Shown here one piece after another: positions 8,207-17,156 of a DNA stretch of 60,301 nucleotides. Source of the stretch: Alcanivorax sp. (GTDB taxonomy: Bacteria; Pseudomonadota; Gammaproteobacteria; Pseudomonadales; Alcanivoracaceae); the NCBI RefSeq assembly GCF_002733835.1, contig NZ_NVWY01000016.1, forward strand, positions 1-60,301, read 5' to 3'. Position numbers and translations under genes: made by a program. Each line of letters begins with the position of its first letter. Positions within the stretch are counted from its first letter, which is position 1. The notes below the pieces were generated by a model that was not told the DNA's origin, ran no database searches, and was given only the letters and a program-made list of their open reading frames with translations.

Positions 8207-9775
8207 TCAGATTTGCGATTCAATGGGCAGCCACGACAGCATCCACACCTTGATGCGTTGCCAGCGGGACGTCTCCGGGTCGTGGTCCAGGGTCCGTGGG
8301 GTGTGGTCGTCTGCATCTCTCGCCTGCCATTGCAGCTCTCTCTCGTCATCAAGGCTGACATGCCAGGCGGAATCGTCACTGACCCAGCTGGCAAACAGTT
8401 GGCTGAGTTGTTGATTCAGTGATTCGCTTTCAATCAGCAAACCGATTTCCGTGTTTTGCACAATCGAGCGGCCGTCCAGGTTCACGGAGCCGATGAAGGT
8501 GCGGTCGTCATCAATGACAAAGGTTTTGGCATGCAGGCTGGCGCGGGATTTTCCCTTGAACCAGTGAATGCGTTCCTGTTGCCCGGCTTCGGCGCGAAGC
8601 TCCCACAGGGTGATGCCATTTTCCAGTAGCGGTTTGCGGTAATTCACATAGCCACTGTGCACGATAGCCACGTCGGTGGTGCTGAGTGAGTTGGTAAGAA
8701 TATCCACCTTGACTCCCCGTTCGGACAACGATGAAAACAGTGTCACTCCGGCATCGCCGGGTACAAAATACGCGGAGCTGATTTGCAACCGTTGCCGGGC
8801 GCTTTCGAGAATGGTCTTGAGGGAGGCGCCCAGATAATCATCGCGGCTCAGTGTGTCGCGGGCGGTGGCTTTTTCCGGTGGGTCGGCATACAGGGTGGCC
8901 TGCCCCCAGTCCAGCGGCACTTTCCCTTCCACAAGGCGGCGACCCAGGCTGGAACCGGAGAGCGCATTGGCAAACTCGCTGTTCTTTTGTTCATCCAGAA
9001 AACGGAGCAGCGTGCGTTGCAGGGTAGGCAGGTCCATGTCTGCATCGTCGGCATCAAGAACCCGATTGATCGGCACCGAGGCGGGGGTGTTCCAGTATCG
9101 ATCAAAACTGGCTACGCCGTCAGGGACAATCTTGCCCACGGCCATCACATCCACATCCTGAAAATCCACATTGGTATTGGAAAAATACTCGTCGCCCAGA
9201 TTACGCCCGCCAGTGATCAAGACGCTGCTGTCCGCCACCATCAGTTTGTTATGCATGCGGTGGTTGGTGCGCCCGAAATGTGAGGCCATTTGCAACGCCC
9301 GGGTAATGCCGCTGCGGGCCGCTACCGGGTTGAAGATACGAATATGAATGTTGGGGTGTTGTTCGAGGGTGGCAACGAGTGGCTCTGCCACACGGGTGCC
9401 CAGATCGTCGACCAGGAGACGCACCCGCACGCCCCGGTCTGCCGCTTCCAGCAATTTTGCGACAATGATGCGCGACGAGGTGTCATCGGAAACAATATAG
9501 TACTGCAGGTCCAGCGAGGACCGGGCCACTTCAATCAGGGCAACGCGTGCCACGAAAGCAGACAGTCCCTCGTGCAGCAGATAAAAACCGGATTGATTTT
9601 CATGCTCGGGGTTGTCGTGAAGTTGCTCCAGGCTTGCGGCGATGGGGCCCTCCGCTGGGCTGGGCAGGGCGGTGTTGGCCGGACGGCTGTCTGGGTCATA
9701 GCCGGATTGTGCCTGGCAGGCGGTGGAGAGCAGGGTGATCAGTAATAACCCGATCAGTGGCGGCATATGAGGCAT
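8207..9775 (-). CDS. Phospholipase D family lipoprotein (cardiolipin synthase-like)
   Basis: A 522-residue protein with a lipoprotein signal (LLLITLLSTAC, lipid Cys at about 20). Two HKD catalytic motifs are present: HNKLMVADSSVLITGGRN (about 176-193) and HAKTFVIDDDRTFIGSVN (about 417-434), the two half-sites of the phospholipase D superfamily. The architecture resembles ClsC/YmdC-type enzymes that transfer phosphatidyl groups to make cardiolipin. An envelope location is predicted. ATG 9775 and ATG 9766 are both possible starts; neither has a good Shine-Dalgarno. Substrate is not determined by sequence. It is divergent from the outer-membrane barrel gene. Confidence 0.8.
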   Translation of the reverse strand: MPHMPPLIGLLLITLLSTACQAQSGYDPDSRPANTALPSPAEGPIAASLEQLHDNPEHENQSGFYLLHEGLSAFVARVALIEVARSSLDLQYYIVSDDTSSRIIVAKLLEAADRGVRVRLLVDDLGTRVAEPLVATLEQHPNIHIRIFNPVAARSGITRALQMASHFGRTNHRMHNKLMVADSSVLITGGRNLGDEYFSNTNVDFQDVDVMAVGKIVPDGVASFDRYWNTPASVPINRVLDADDADMDLPTLQRTLLRFLDEQKNSEFANALSGSSLGRRLVEGKVPLDWGQATLYADPPEKATARDTLSRDDYLGASLKTILESARQRLQISSAYFVPGDAGVTLFSSLSERGVKVDILTNSLSTTDVAIVHSGYVNYRKPLLENGITLWELRAEAGQQERIHWFKGKSRASLHAKTFVIDDDRTFIGSVNLDGRSIVQNTEIGLLIESESLNQQLSQLFASWVSDDSAWHVSLDDERELQWQARDADDHTPRTLDHDPETSRWQRIKVWMLSWLPIESQI

Positions 9776-9858
9776 GGTGGAGTCATCGCAGCAAGTCTGC
9801 GATTATCAAAGCGCAACAGCGCAATAATTTCAAACTGAACGCGAACAGGGAACGGGCC

Positions 9859-11045
9859 ATGTTGAAGCGAGGGATGCTGGCAATCGTTGCAGGTTTAATG
9901 GCGGGGGCGGTTCAGGCGGATTTCTTTCAGGATTACATGATCGACCCGGAAGACGGCATGCTGGATGGCAGCCGTTACCTTTCCGAGGTGCCGCAGGGTT
10001 TCTTGCCGATTCCGATGGTTATCACCGAACCTGCTGTGGGCGCGGGCCTGGGCATGGGCGCGATTTTTTTCACGAAAGTGAGGAACAAAAAAAGCAGCGG
10101 GTGTCTGGTGGCAGTCCGGCCATTTTGCCGAATAACATCAGTGTGGTGGGGCTGGGTGCCACGGAAAATGGAACGCGCGCGGCAGGACTGGGGCACATGG
10201 GTTTCTGGCATAATGACCGCATTCGTTATCGCGGCTTTGCCTTGTTTCCTGATCTGAATCTGGATTTTTATTCATTGGGCGGGCGTGACCTCCGTGACCC
10301 TGTCGAACTGAATGTGAAAGGGCCGGCGGCGGTCCAGGAGTTGAAGTTCAGGCTCGGCGCAAGCCGCTGGATGTTGGGGGCAAGGCAGGTTTACAGGCAG
10401 GTTGAGCTGTCTCTTGAGGAAGATATCTCATTACCCAGCCCGCGTCTGGAGCAGGCGGTGAATACGTTCTTGCGCAACAATCTGGGGGACAAGATTCGTA
10501 CCTCCGGCTTGGGGGTGCTGGCGGAATACGATAGCCGGGATAACCCTCTGGCTCCTCAGTCCGGGCTTTACTATGCGGGTAATTATGTGTGGTACGGGGA
10601 CAGTGTTGGCAGTGATATCAACTTTGGCAGCTATACGCTGGAGGGCCTGAATTACTGGAACGTTAACGAGCATTTCAATTTTGCCCTGCGCCTTCAGTAT
10701 GACGGTGTCGATGTGAGCGACAGTACCCGATTGCCACCTTATGTGTTGCCTTATGTGGATATGCGCGGCATTCCTGCTGTTCGCTATCAGGGTAAGGCGG
10801 TCGCGGTGGCAGAAGTGGAGGCGATCTGGAAAGCCAGTCCTCGCTGGCGGTTCAACTTTTTTGGTGGCGGTGGACGTGCCGCAGAAAGCCTTTCGGATTT
10901 GTCAGACGCCGAAGTGGCCAATAGCTACGGTAGCGGGTTTCGCTATCTGATCGCTCGCCGGTACGGGATGACGATGGGGATTGATATTGCCCGGGGGCCG
11001 GAGGAGACCGCCTGGTATATTCAGGCGGGGTCCAGCTGGCGTTGA
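9859..11045 (+). pseudogene. BamA/TamA-like (Omp85 barrel) outer-membrane protein, frameshifted
   Basis: Two adjoining frames together make one ~395-residue protein. The first, from ATG 9859 (GGGAACGG upstream), gives a signal peptide (MLAIVAGLMAGAVQA) and continues to GMGAIFF. At the T7 tract 10064-10070 the coherent sequence moves to another frame (HESEEQK, then SGGSPAILPNNISVVGL) and runs to 11045. The second part has a 12-16-strand barrel pattern, including AEYDSRDNPLAPQSG and the VDMRGIP-x-RY motif comparable to the RGF motif of Omp85 barrels. One base lost from a run of eight T would explain the break. It could be a true mutation, slippage-based switching or an assembly error. Confidence 0.75.
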
Positions 11046-11354
11046 TCAGTCTTCTTTTTCGTCCATGTTTTTAGCTGCGGTGCGCGCATCTTCCAGTGCC
11101 GCAAACTGTTCGGAGATCAGCGCGCCCACTTCCTGATTCACCTTGCGAATGGTGTCGTACACCAGGCCGATGGTTTTGCGCTGTTTTTCTTTCAGGGCTG
11201 GCGCCTTGTCTTCAAAGAGGCCCAGCTTCTCCAGCGCGTCAAACGGTAGCCCGGCAATATGCTGGTGCACGTCTTCCACGGTGGTGGCGCCATCTTCAAT
11301 GGCTTCCTGAATCATGTCCTTGAGCAGCTCTGCTCGTTCTGCTGTTTTTTTCAT
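11046..11354 (-). CDS. Small helical protein of unknown function
   Basis: A 102-residue acidic/basic soluble protein with no signal peptide: MKKTAERAELLKDMIQEAIEDGATTVEDVHQ (cited in parts) then IAGLPFDALEKLGL and VYDTIRKVNQEVG. It looks entirely helical, reminiscent of phasin-like or DUF-type helper proteins, but I cannot assign a family. It converges on the barrel gene with adjacent stop codons (11045/11046). The Shine-Dalgarno is weak. Confidence 0.65.
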   Translation of the reverse strand: MKKTAERAELLKDMIQEAIEDGATTVEDVHQHIAGLPFDALEKLGLFEDKAPALKEKQRKTIGLVYDTIRKVNQEVGALISEQFAALEDARTAAKNMDEKED

Positions 11355-11575
11355 TGTTGGCCTGCGTGGTCAATCGGGTAAGGGACTGTTCCGCAATGTA
11401 GCGAAAACCGTTAATAAGGACCATAACCATTATGGACCCCGGGAACACGTATTGATGCCCGATTGTCTGACCGTCTGTACCGTTGCCGGTGACAGACTTG
11501 ACCCTGTTCAATAAATGGGGCCACTCTGAAACCGGGTTCACCTGTGAATCCCTGATCGAACAAGGAGTTGCGATT

Positions 11576-11851
11576 ATGGAAACCGGTAAACAAATGATTG
11601 CCGATATCAAAGGCAAGCTGGATGAACTGGAAGCCGAGCTGGATCAACTGGAAAAGCAGGGGGGCGGAGACCGCAGCACCGAAGCGGAGCGACATCAGCT
11701 GGCTTTGCAGGATGTGCTCACAGAATTGCAGCAACGCATTGACGAATACCATGAACTGACCGGTGCAGACAGCGTGGATGGCCAGGCTAACTGGCAACAG
11801 CTGGACAAGGACCTGAAGGAACTGGACAGCGATCTTTACGGCGCCAACTGA
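11576..11851 (+). CDS. Small coiled-coil protein of unknown function
   Basis: A 91-residue protein starting at ATG 11576 after AAGGAG with 8-base spacing. Residues 8-30 have heptads (IKGKLDELEAELDQLEKQ), then a Gly/Asp-rich turn, then a second helix LALQDVLTELQQRIDEYHEL. No signal, no cysteine, no recognised domain. It is followed within 20 bp by the MITE insertion, which could have separated it from downstream sequence. Confidence 0.6.
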   Translation: METGKQMIADIKGKLDELEAELDQLEKQGGGDRSTEAERHQLALQDVLTELQQRIDEYHELTGADSVDGQANWQQLDKDLKELDSDLYGAN

Positions 11852-11870
11852 TTCGATGACCGCCTGTTAG

Positions 11871-12184
11871 GGAACCTCTGAATAACTCCTTGCGTACTCA
11901 GCGTGGCCTGAAGCGTGCAGCTGTTGAGTCTTGTCTTGACGGACAGGGTGGTTCCCTTTCCTAGGGGCAAGGCGCAGCAGATGTACGCTTCAGGCCGTGC
12001 CCTCCGGGTCTTCCAGGCTGGCCGCACTCGTCGTTGCGTGTTGAAGGTGAAGAGTCGATGGATGGACATATCTCGATCCCAGTTAGGGGACACCTTCAAA
12101 ATCGCGCCCTCTGTGCCCCGAATGGGGTATAGATTGCGAGCCAGCCTGAAAGACTGAGCATGCAAGGAGTTATTCAGAGGTTCC
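11871..12184. mobile_element. 314-bp MITE with IS5-like ends and TTAG target duplication
   Basis: The ends are 31-bp terminal inverted repeats matching at 29 positions, beginning GGAACCTCTGAATAACTCC on each strand. The direct repeat TTAG flanks it exactly (11867-11870 and 12185-12188). A 4-bp YTAR-type duplication and GGAA...CTGAATAA ends are what IS5-subgroup transposases make, so the element is probably mobilised in trans by such an enzyme (inference). The interior has no transposase; the 109-residue minus-strand frame across it reads out of the element and is not convincing. A second copy end lies at 1-107. The right end is 70 bp before the start of the next gene. Confidence 0.85.
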
Positions 12185-12254
12185 TTAGCCCTCGGGGTCC
12201 GGGGGCTTTTTCGGTATGCTTCTGTCTGGTTTTTCCAGGGACGGGAGTCACTCT

Positions 12255-12788
12255 ATGGCCATTGGGCCACTCAGCTGGCCGCTGCTGCTGCAAACGGCGC
12301 GTCGGCATTTTTCCTTTTTCTTCATGCTCTTCTTCTTTCTTGGCTTGCCGTTTGCGGCGGTTGGCGTCGGTCTGCTCTGGTTTGAAGGTGGCGATGATTG
12401 GGGGGCGGCGTTTGGCGGGGCCTTCTTTGCGCTGGTCGGCATTGGGGTCATGATCATGGCGTTGGTGACCAGTGCAAGCAGCATTGGCTATTACTACGAG
12501 CGGGCCTTGCTTAGAGAACACGGCACCAATGTGGATGGGGTGGTGTTGTCAGTGACGCAATACAATGAGCCCGAGGACGGAGAGGAAACGCTGTGGTTGC
12601 TGCGTTTCCGTTATAGCTGCCATGGGGAGCCTCATGAAGGGGAGGCGGTTCTGCCGGATGAGGAATGGATGAGCCGGCTGGGCGAGAATGACTGGGCGCC
12701 GTTACGGGCACTCAAGCCACGCCCGGCGTATGCAGAACCCCGCTGGCGAAAATGGAAAAATCAGCTGCAGCGCGAAGGCCGCTGGTAG
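12255..12788 (+). CDS. Two-helix membrane protein (DUF3592-like)
   Basis: A 177-residue protein from ATG 12255 (GGGAG at 12243-12247). Two membrane helices are clear: FFFMLFFFLGLPFAAVGVGL (about 22-41) and AFFALVGIGVMIMALVTS (about 54-72). The rest is a soluble C-terminal domain containing GVVLSVTQY and LWLLRFRYSCHGEPHEGEAV, a beta-rich pattern like DUF3592 proteins. Function unknown. The MITE sits 70 bp upstream and may have replaced or altered the promoter. Confidence 0.6.
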   Translation: MAIGPLSWPLLLQTARRHFSFFFMLFFFLGLPFAAVGVGLLWFEGGDDWGAAFGGAFFALVGIGVMIMALVTSASSIGYYYERALLREHGTNVDGVVLSVTQYNEPEDGEETLWLLRFRYSCHGEPHEGEAVLPDEEWMSRLGENDWAPLRALKPRPAYAEPRWRKWKNQLQREGRW

Positions 12789-12813
12789 GCCGGACCGGGA
12801 ACCCCGGTCCGGC
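12789..12813. terminator. Bidirectional hairpin between convergent genes
   Basis: A perfect 11-bp GC-rich stem (GCCGGACCGGG / CCCGGTCCGGC) with loop AAC starts directly after the stop of the membrane protein gene and lies 13 bp before the end of the NhaD gene. There is no T-tract on either side, so termination is likely but not certain. Confidence 0.6.
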
Positions 12814-12825
12814 GTATAGCTGGGG

Positions 12826-14055
12826 CTACAGAAGCTGGCCGAGCCCAAGGACCGCAGCAAAACCAACACTATAGGCCACCAACAGATAGCCGAAATATCG
12901 CAGGTAGCTGCCGAATGTCAGCGCTTCGATCTTGCTCATGGCGATCACGCCGGCGGCGGAGCCGATGACAAGAAGTGCGCCACCCACCCCGACCGAATAG
13001 GTCAGAGACAGCCACTGGGCCAGGTTCATTTCGATGCCGGAATTGAGCAGGGCGGCGGTGAGCGGCACGTTGTCAAACAGGGCCGACGCCAGGCCCACCA
13101 GGAAGTTGGCGGCCACCGGTGGCATCACGTCATACAGTGCCGGGAAGTAGGCCAGCATTCCCAGTTCCTTGAGCATGCCGACCAGCAGCAATACGCCCAG
13201 GAAAAACAGCAGGGTGTCGAACTCGATCTTGCGAATGTATTCCAGAATCGGTTCGTCCTTGTTCAGGAACTGCACCACCATGAACATCAAGGACAGGCCG
13301 AACAGGAAACACAGCACCGGCGGAATGCCGAAGGCCACGTTGGCGGCGATGGTGCCGACAATGGTGGCGAAGAACAGCAGGGCGATAACCTTGTCGCCGC
13401 GCTCGATGGCGCTGCTTTTTTTCTGGATATGCACCTCGCCACTGAGTCCCAGAGAGAGCATCAAGGCGAGCACGGCCACGGCGCCGGCGGCGGGCAGGCT
13501 GAGCAGCAGCAGGTCCGGAATTTCCACTTTGCCGGCCAGGAAGATCATCAGCGTGGTGACATCGCCGGTGATCAGGGCAGTGCCGCCGGCATTCACCGAG
13601 AACACCACCAGCACCACGTAGCGCATCAGTTTCTTCGCCGGCAGGTTCAGATTCATCAGCACGGCGATGCACACCAGAGTGGCGGTAATGTTGTCGGCCA
13701 TGGAGGAGAACAGAAAGGCAAACAGGCCGGTGAGCAGCATCAATTTACGTTCGCTGATGCGTTCGGGCAGCAGCTTGTTGACCAGGCTGTCGATAATGCC
13801 CTTACCGGACAGGTAGGCCACAAAGGTCATGGCGGCCATCAGGAACAGCCACAGGGTGGCAATATCCAGCAGGTTTTCATTCAGGCTTTCCATCAGCGCG
13901 TCGTGACTGAGGTGGGCCGGCGGGGCAATAAAGAACAAAAGCCAGGCGAATGACCCGAAAAACAGGGTGGTTTTCGCTTTATCAATATGAACGATGTCTT
14001 CGACGACGATGGACAAAAAGCCCAGCGCCACCAGGATCAGCAAAACGGTAGTCAT
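12826..14055 (-). CDS. nhaD: NhaD-type Na+/H+ antiporter
   Basis: A 409-residue polytopic inner-membrane protein with about 12 hydrophobic helices. Family features are the VEDIVHIDKAKTTLFFGSF start, FSSMADNITATLVCIAVLM and SVNAGGTALITGDVTTLMIF in the middle, and ALFDNVPLTAALLNSG near the end; the DN and TGD segments are the probable ion-binding residues of the ion-transporter superfamily. It expels Na+ (and Li+) in exchange for protons, in keeping with a marine or saline habitat. It is divergent from the iron-cluster genes. Confidence 0.9.
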   Translation of the reverse strand: MTTVLLILVALGFLSIVVEDIVHIDKAKTTLFFGSFAWLLFFIAPPAHLSHDALMESLNENLLDIATLWLFLMAAMTFVAYLSGKGIIDSLVNKLLPERISERKLMLLTGLFAFLFSSMADNITATLVCIAVLMNLNLPAKKLMRYVVLVVFSVNAGGTALITGDVTTLMIFLAGKVEIPDLLLLSLPAAGAVAVLALMLSLGLSGEVHIQKKSSAIERGDKVIALLFFATIVGTIAANVAFGIPPVLCFLFGLSLMFMVVQFLNKDEPILEYIRKIEFDTLLFFLGVLLLVGMLKELGMLAYFPALYDVMPPVAANFLVGLASALFDNVPLTAALLNSGIEMNLAQWLSLTYSVGVGGALLVIGSAAGVIAMSKIEALTFGSYLRYFGYLLVAYSVGFAAVLGLGQLL

Positions 14056-14227
14056 AACGGGCGACTCGCACTATGGGCAGAGAGTGAAGAGTGGAGGGCG
14101 GCGCTATTCTAGGCGTTTTGTGAACAGTGTTCACCGGAAACGGCCTGTTTATCCCGAAGAATCCGACCAATTACGGTGAAAAAAACGCAGGGAATGTGCA
14201 AATTTTGCACGCACCCCTTTAAAAAGA

Positions 14228-14242
14228 TGAGAATAATTCGCA
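14228..14242 (+). promoter_or_regulatory. Probable Fur box upstream of the imelysin cluster
   Basis: TGAGAAT-A-ATTCGCA matches the 7-1-7 Fur site TGATAAT-N-ATTATCA at 11 of 14 positions. It ends 80 bp before the imelysin start, in the divergent NhaD/imelysin intergenic region. Iron-responsive repression by Fur is inferred. Confidence 0.7.
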
Positions 14243-14322
14243 TTATGTGCGCCCAGACTGTTTCCGCGCCGGCTCTGATCTGCGCGTTTGCTTGTGATGT
14301 TTGATCTGATCGAGGAATTTTC

Positions 14323-15612
14323 ATGCTGACCCGCCTGTCCACCGGAGGCCTGTTGCTGGCCTCCCTGTTTCTGTCTGCCTGTAGTGACGAACCGCAATCC
14401 ACGGATGCAGATGTGGCCCCGGCTTATGATGATGCCCTTGGCAGGCAGGTGGTTAGCCACTATGGCGATGTGGCCTTGGCGACGTATAGCGATGCGTTGG
14501 CCGGTGCCCGCGAGTTGAAAACGCAGATCGGCACGCTATTGGCCGCGCCCACCGAGGCCAACCTGGCCGCCGCCCGCGATGCCTGGCGTGCCGCGCGGGT
14601 GCCCTACATGCAGACTGAAGTATTCCGCTTCGGCAATGCTGTGGTGGATGAATGGGAAGGGCAGGTGAATGCCTGGCCGCTGGATGAAGGCCTGATCGAT
14701 TACGTGAACGAGGACTATCAGGCGGTGATGGGCAACCCCGGTGCCCGCGCCAATATTATTGCCAGCGAGTCATTGAAAATCGGTGAACAGACCCTGGACC
14801 TGACCGACCTGAACGCGGAACTGTTGGCCAGCCTCAACGAATTGGGCGGTTCCGAGGTGAACGTGGCTACCGGTTACCACGCCATTGAATTCTTGCTGTG
14901 GGGCCAGGACCTGAACGGCACTGACGCCGGTGCCGGCCAGCGCCCGGCAACGGATTTCGCCACCGGCCCGGACGCAACGGGTGGTCATAACGAGCGTCGG
15001 CGCGAATACCTGTCGGTAGTGACCGATCTGCTTATCGACGATCTGGAAGTGATGGTGGATGAATGGCGACCGGGTGAAGAAAATTACCGGGCCGAACTGG
15101 AAGCGGACAGCGTGGAAAACGGCCTGCGCAAGATGCTGTTTGGCATGGGCAGCCTGTCGTTGGGCGAGCTGGCCGGCGAGCGCATGAAAGTGGCGCTGGC
15201 GGCGCACTCCCCGGAAGACGAGCACGACTGCTTCAGCGATAACACCCATGCGTCGCACTTCTATAATGGCAAGGGCATTCGCAATGTGTATCTGGGCGAG
15301 TATCAGCGGAGCAACGGGGAAACCCTGACCGGCCCCTCGCTGAGCGACCTGGTGGCGGCGAACCAGCCGGCGGCGGACAGCCAGCTGAAAACCGACCTGA
15401 ACGCCAGCGAGGCGGCGCTGCAGGTGCTGGTAGATAGCGCCAACAACGGGACCCATTTCGATCAGCTGATTGCCCCGGGCAATGCCCAGGGTGCCGACAC
15501 GGTGAATGCCGCCATTGGTGCCCTGGTCGTGCAGACCACCAGCATCGAGAAAGCGGCGCGGGTGTTGAACATCCAGGCCCTGAACCCGGATACCGCCAAT
15601 CACAGTTTCTGA
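14323..15612 (+). CDS. Imelysin family (M75) lipoprotein, first copy
   Basis: A 429-residue envelope protein with a lipoprotein signal (LLLASLFLSAC). Two imelysin repeats can be recognised: DAWRAARVPYMQTEVFRFG and the GYHAIEFLLWGQDL segment carrying the G-x-H-x-x-E motif typical of peptidase M75/EfeO-like proteins. Despite the peptidase label, family members such as EfeO bind iron, and proteolysis is doubtful. GAGGA before ATG 14323 supports the start. First gene of a four-gene cluster with a di-heme protein, a second imelysin and DUF1513; a Fur-like box precedes it. The same gene order is known around icmP of Pseudomonas (from memory). Confidence 0.85.
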   Translation: MLTRLSTGGLLLASLFLSACSDEPQSTDADVAPAYDDALGRQVVSHYGDVALATYSDALAGARELKTQIGTLLAAPTEANLAAARDAWRAARVPYMQTEVFRFGNAVVDEWEGQVNAWPLDEGLIDYVNEDYQAVMGNPGARANIIASESLKIGEQTLDLTDLNAELLASLNELGGSEVNVATGYHAIEFLLWGQDLNGTDAGAGQRPATDFATGPDATGGHNERRREYLSVVTDLLIDDLEVMVDEWRPGEENYRAELEADSVENGLRKMLFGMGSLSLGELAGERMKVALAAHSPEDEHDCFSDNTHASHFYNGKGIRNVYLGEYQRSNGETLTGPSLSDLVAANQPAADSQLKTDLNASEAALQVLVDSANNGTHFDQLIAPGNAQGADTVNAAIGALVVQTTSIEKAARVLNIQALNPDTANHSF

Positions 15613-15725
15613 CGCCAGAACCGGAAAGACGCGCATGCACACGGGGCGGCGGCCCCCTTAGGGCTGCAGGCGCGCTTCTCTAGCCAGCTGTCCGCCAGCC
15701 ATCAAGAAAGAAGGAAGACTGCCCC

Positions 15726-17120
15726 TTGCGATATCTCCCGTTGACCCTTGCCGCCCTGCTGGCGGCCTGTGATGCCGGCCCCTCGTTTACCGAAGCCGAA
15801 CCTGGCGAGGTGTTGTCTGCGGGTGAAGCCACGGTGACCAAGACGGACCAGAACGCCTTCTCTCTGCCGTTGGCCAATTTGTCGCCGTCGCGGCGGCTGG
15901 ATTTCAGCGTGGGCAACAGCTTTTTCCGCAACCCCTGGGTAATCGCGCCGGCCTCCACCGATGCCCGTGACGGGCTGGGGCCGCTGTTCAACACCAACGC
16001 GTGCCAGAACTGTCATATCAAGGATGGTCGCGGGCACCCGCCCGCACCTGATGCCAGGCAGGCGGTGTCCATGCTGGTGCGCTTGTCGGTGCCGGCGGGG
16101 ACCGACGATGACCTGACCCGGAGCGGCTTGATGCCCGAGCCAACCTACGGCGGGCAGTTTCAGGATGCGGCCATTCCGGGTGTTGAACCGGAGGGGCGGG
16201 TACGGGTCGATTACCGCACCCGGATCGTCACGTTTGAGGACGGTTATCAGGTGGCTCTGCGCGTCCCCCGCCTGAGCTTCAGCAACCTGGCGTATGGCGA
16301 GATGCACCCGGCGACGCTGTTTTCCGCGCGCATTGCACCGCCGGTGATTGGGTTGGGGCTGCTGGAAGCGATTCCGGAAGCGGACCTGCTGGCCCATGCC
16401 GACCCGGAGGATGAGGACGGTGATGGTATCAGTGGCCGGGCCAACCGGGTCTGGGATCGCAGCAACAACACCACCGCCATGGGGCGTTTCGGCTGGAAAG
16501 CCGGCCAGCCCAGTTTGCGCCAGCAGAATGCGGAAGCTTTCGCCAATGACATGGGGCTGACCAGCCATCTGGTGCCAACGGATTCCTGTTCCGCTGCCCA
16601 GCCCGATTGCCTGGCCATGCCCAATGGCGGCGAGGTGGAAGTGAGCGACTCGATTCTCGACAACGTCACTTTCTATACCCGCAATCTGGCGGTTCCCGCC
16701 CGCCGGGATGTGGATGATGCGCAGGTGCTGGCGGGCAAGAGCCTGTTCTTCCAGGCTAACTGCCAGGGCTGCCATGTGCCGGTGTTCACCACCGGTGCCG
16801 ACGCCGCCGAACCGGAGCTGGCTAACCAGACCATCCGGCCCTATACCGACATGTTGCTGCATGACATGGGGCCGGGGCTGGCCGACGGTCGCCCGGAGTT
16901 CCTGGCCAATGGTCAGGAATGGCGTACGCCGCCGCTCTGGGGCATCGGCCTCACCGAGGCGGTGAATGGCCACACCCAGTTCCTGCACGATGGCCGTGCC
17001 CGCAACCTGATGGAAGCGATTCTCTGGCACGGCGGCGAAGCGGCCGGGTCGCGGGACGCGGTACTGGCGTTTGACGCCGAGCAACGGGCGGCGCTGTTGG
17101 CGTTTCTGAACTCTTTGTAA
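15726..17120 (+). CDS. Di-heme oxidoreductase (DUF1111) lipoprotein
   Basis: A 464-residue protein with lipobox LLAAC and two c-type heme sites: CQNCH (about residue 97) and CQGCH (about 346), fitting the MauG-like di-heme DUF1111 family. Other family features are GPLFNTNACQNCH, TPPLWGIGL and HDGRARNLMEAILWHGGEA near the C-terminus, which may supply distal ligands. It probably handles electrons in metal redox, for example ferrous/ferric conversion for the imelysins (inference). TTG 15726 is the start that gives the full signal peptide, preceded by AAGGAAG. Confidence 0.85.
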   Translation: MRYLPLTLAALLAACDAGPSFTEAEPGEVLSAGEATVTKTDQNAFSLPLANLSPSRRLDFSVGNSFFRNPWVIAPASTDARDGLGPLFNTNACQNCHIKDGRGHPPAPDARQAVSMLVRLSVPAGTDDDLTRSGLMPEPTYGGQFQDAAIPGVEPEGRVRVDYRTRIVTFEDGYQVALRVPRLSFSNLAYGEMHPATLFSARIAPPVIGLGLLEAIPEADLLAHADPEDEDGDGISGRANRVWDRSNNTTAMGRFGWKAGQPSLRQQNAEAFANDMGLTSHLVPTDSCSAAQPDCLAMPNGGEVEVSDSILDNVTFYTRNLAVPARRDVDDAQVLAGKSLFFQANCQGCHVPVFTTGADAAEPELANQTIRPYTDMLLHDMGPGLADGRPEFLANGQEWRTPPLWGIGLTEAVNGHTQFLHDGRARNLMEAILWHGGEAAGSRDAVLAFDAEQRAALLAFLNSL

Positions 17121-17156
17121 TTTTTTCTGTAACGGTTCCAAGGTTGAGGATGGATC

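Noticed and set aside
11836..12165. 109-residue minus-strand frame in the MITE
   Set aside because: It extends across an element end and is not a transposase; no ribosome site. It is best explained by the element's own sequence.
15702..17141. 479-residue frame antisense to the di-heme gene
   Set aside because: Shadow of a gene with two CXXCH motifs and signal peptide; no own evidence.
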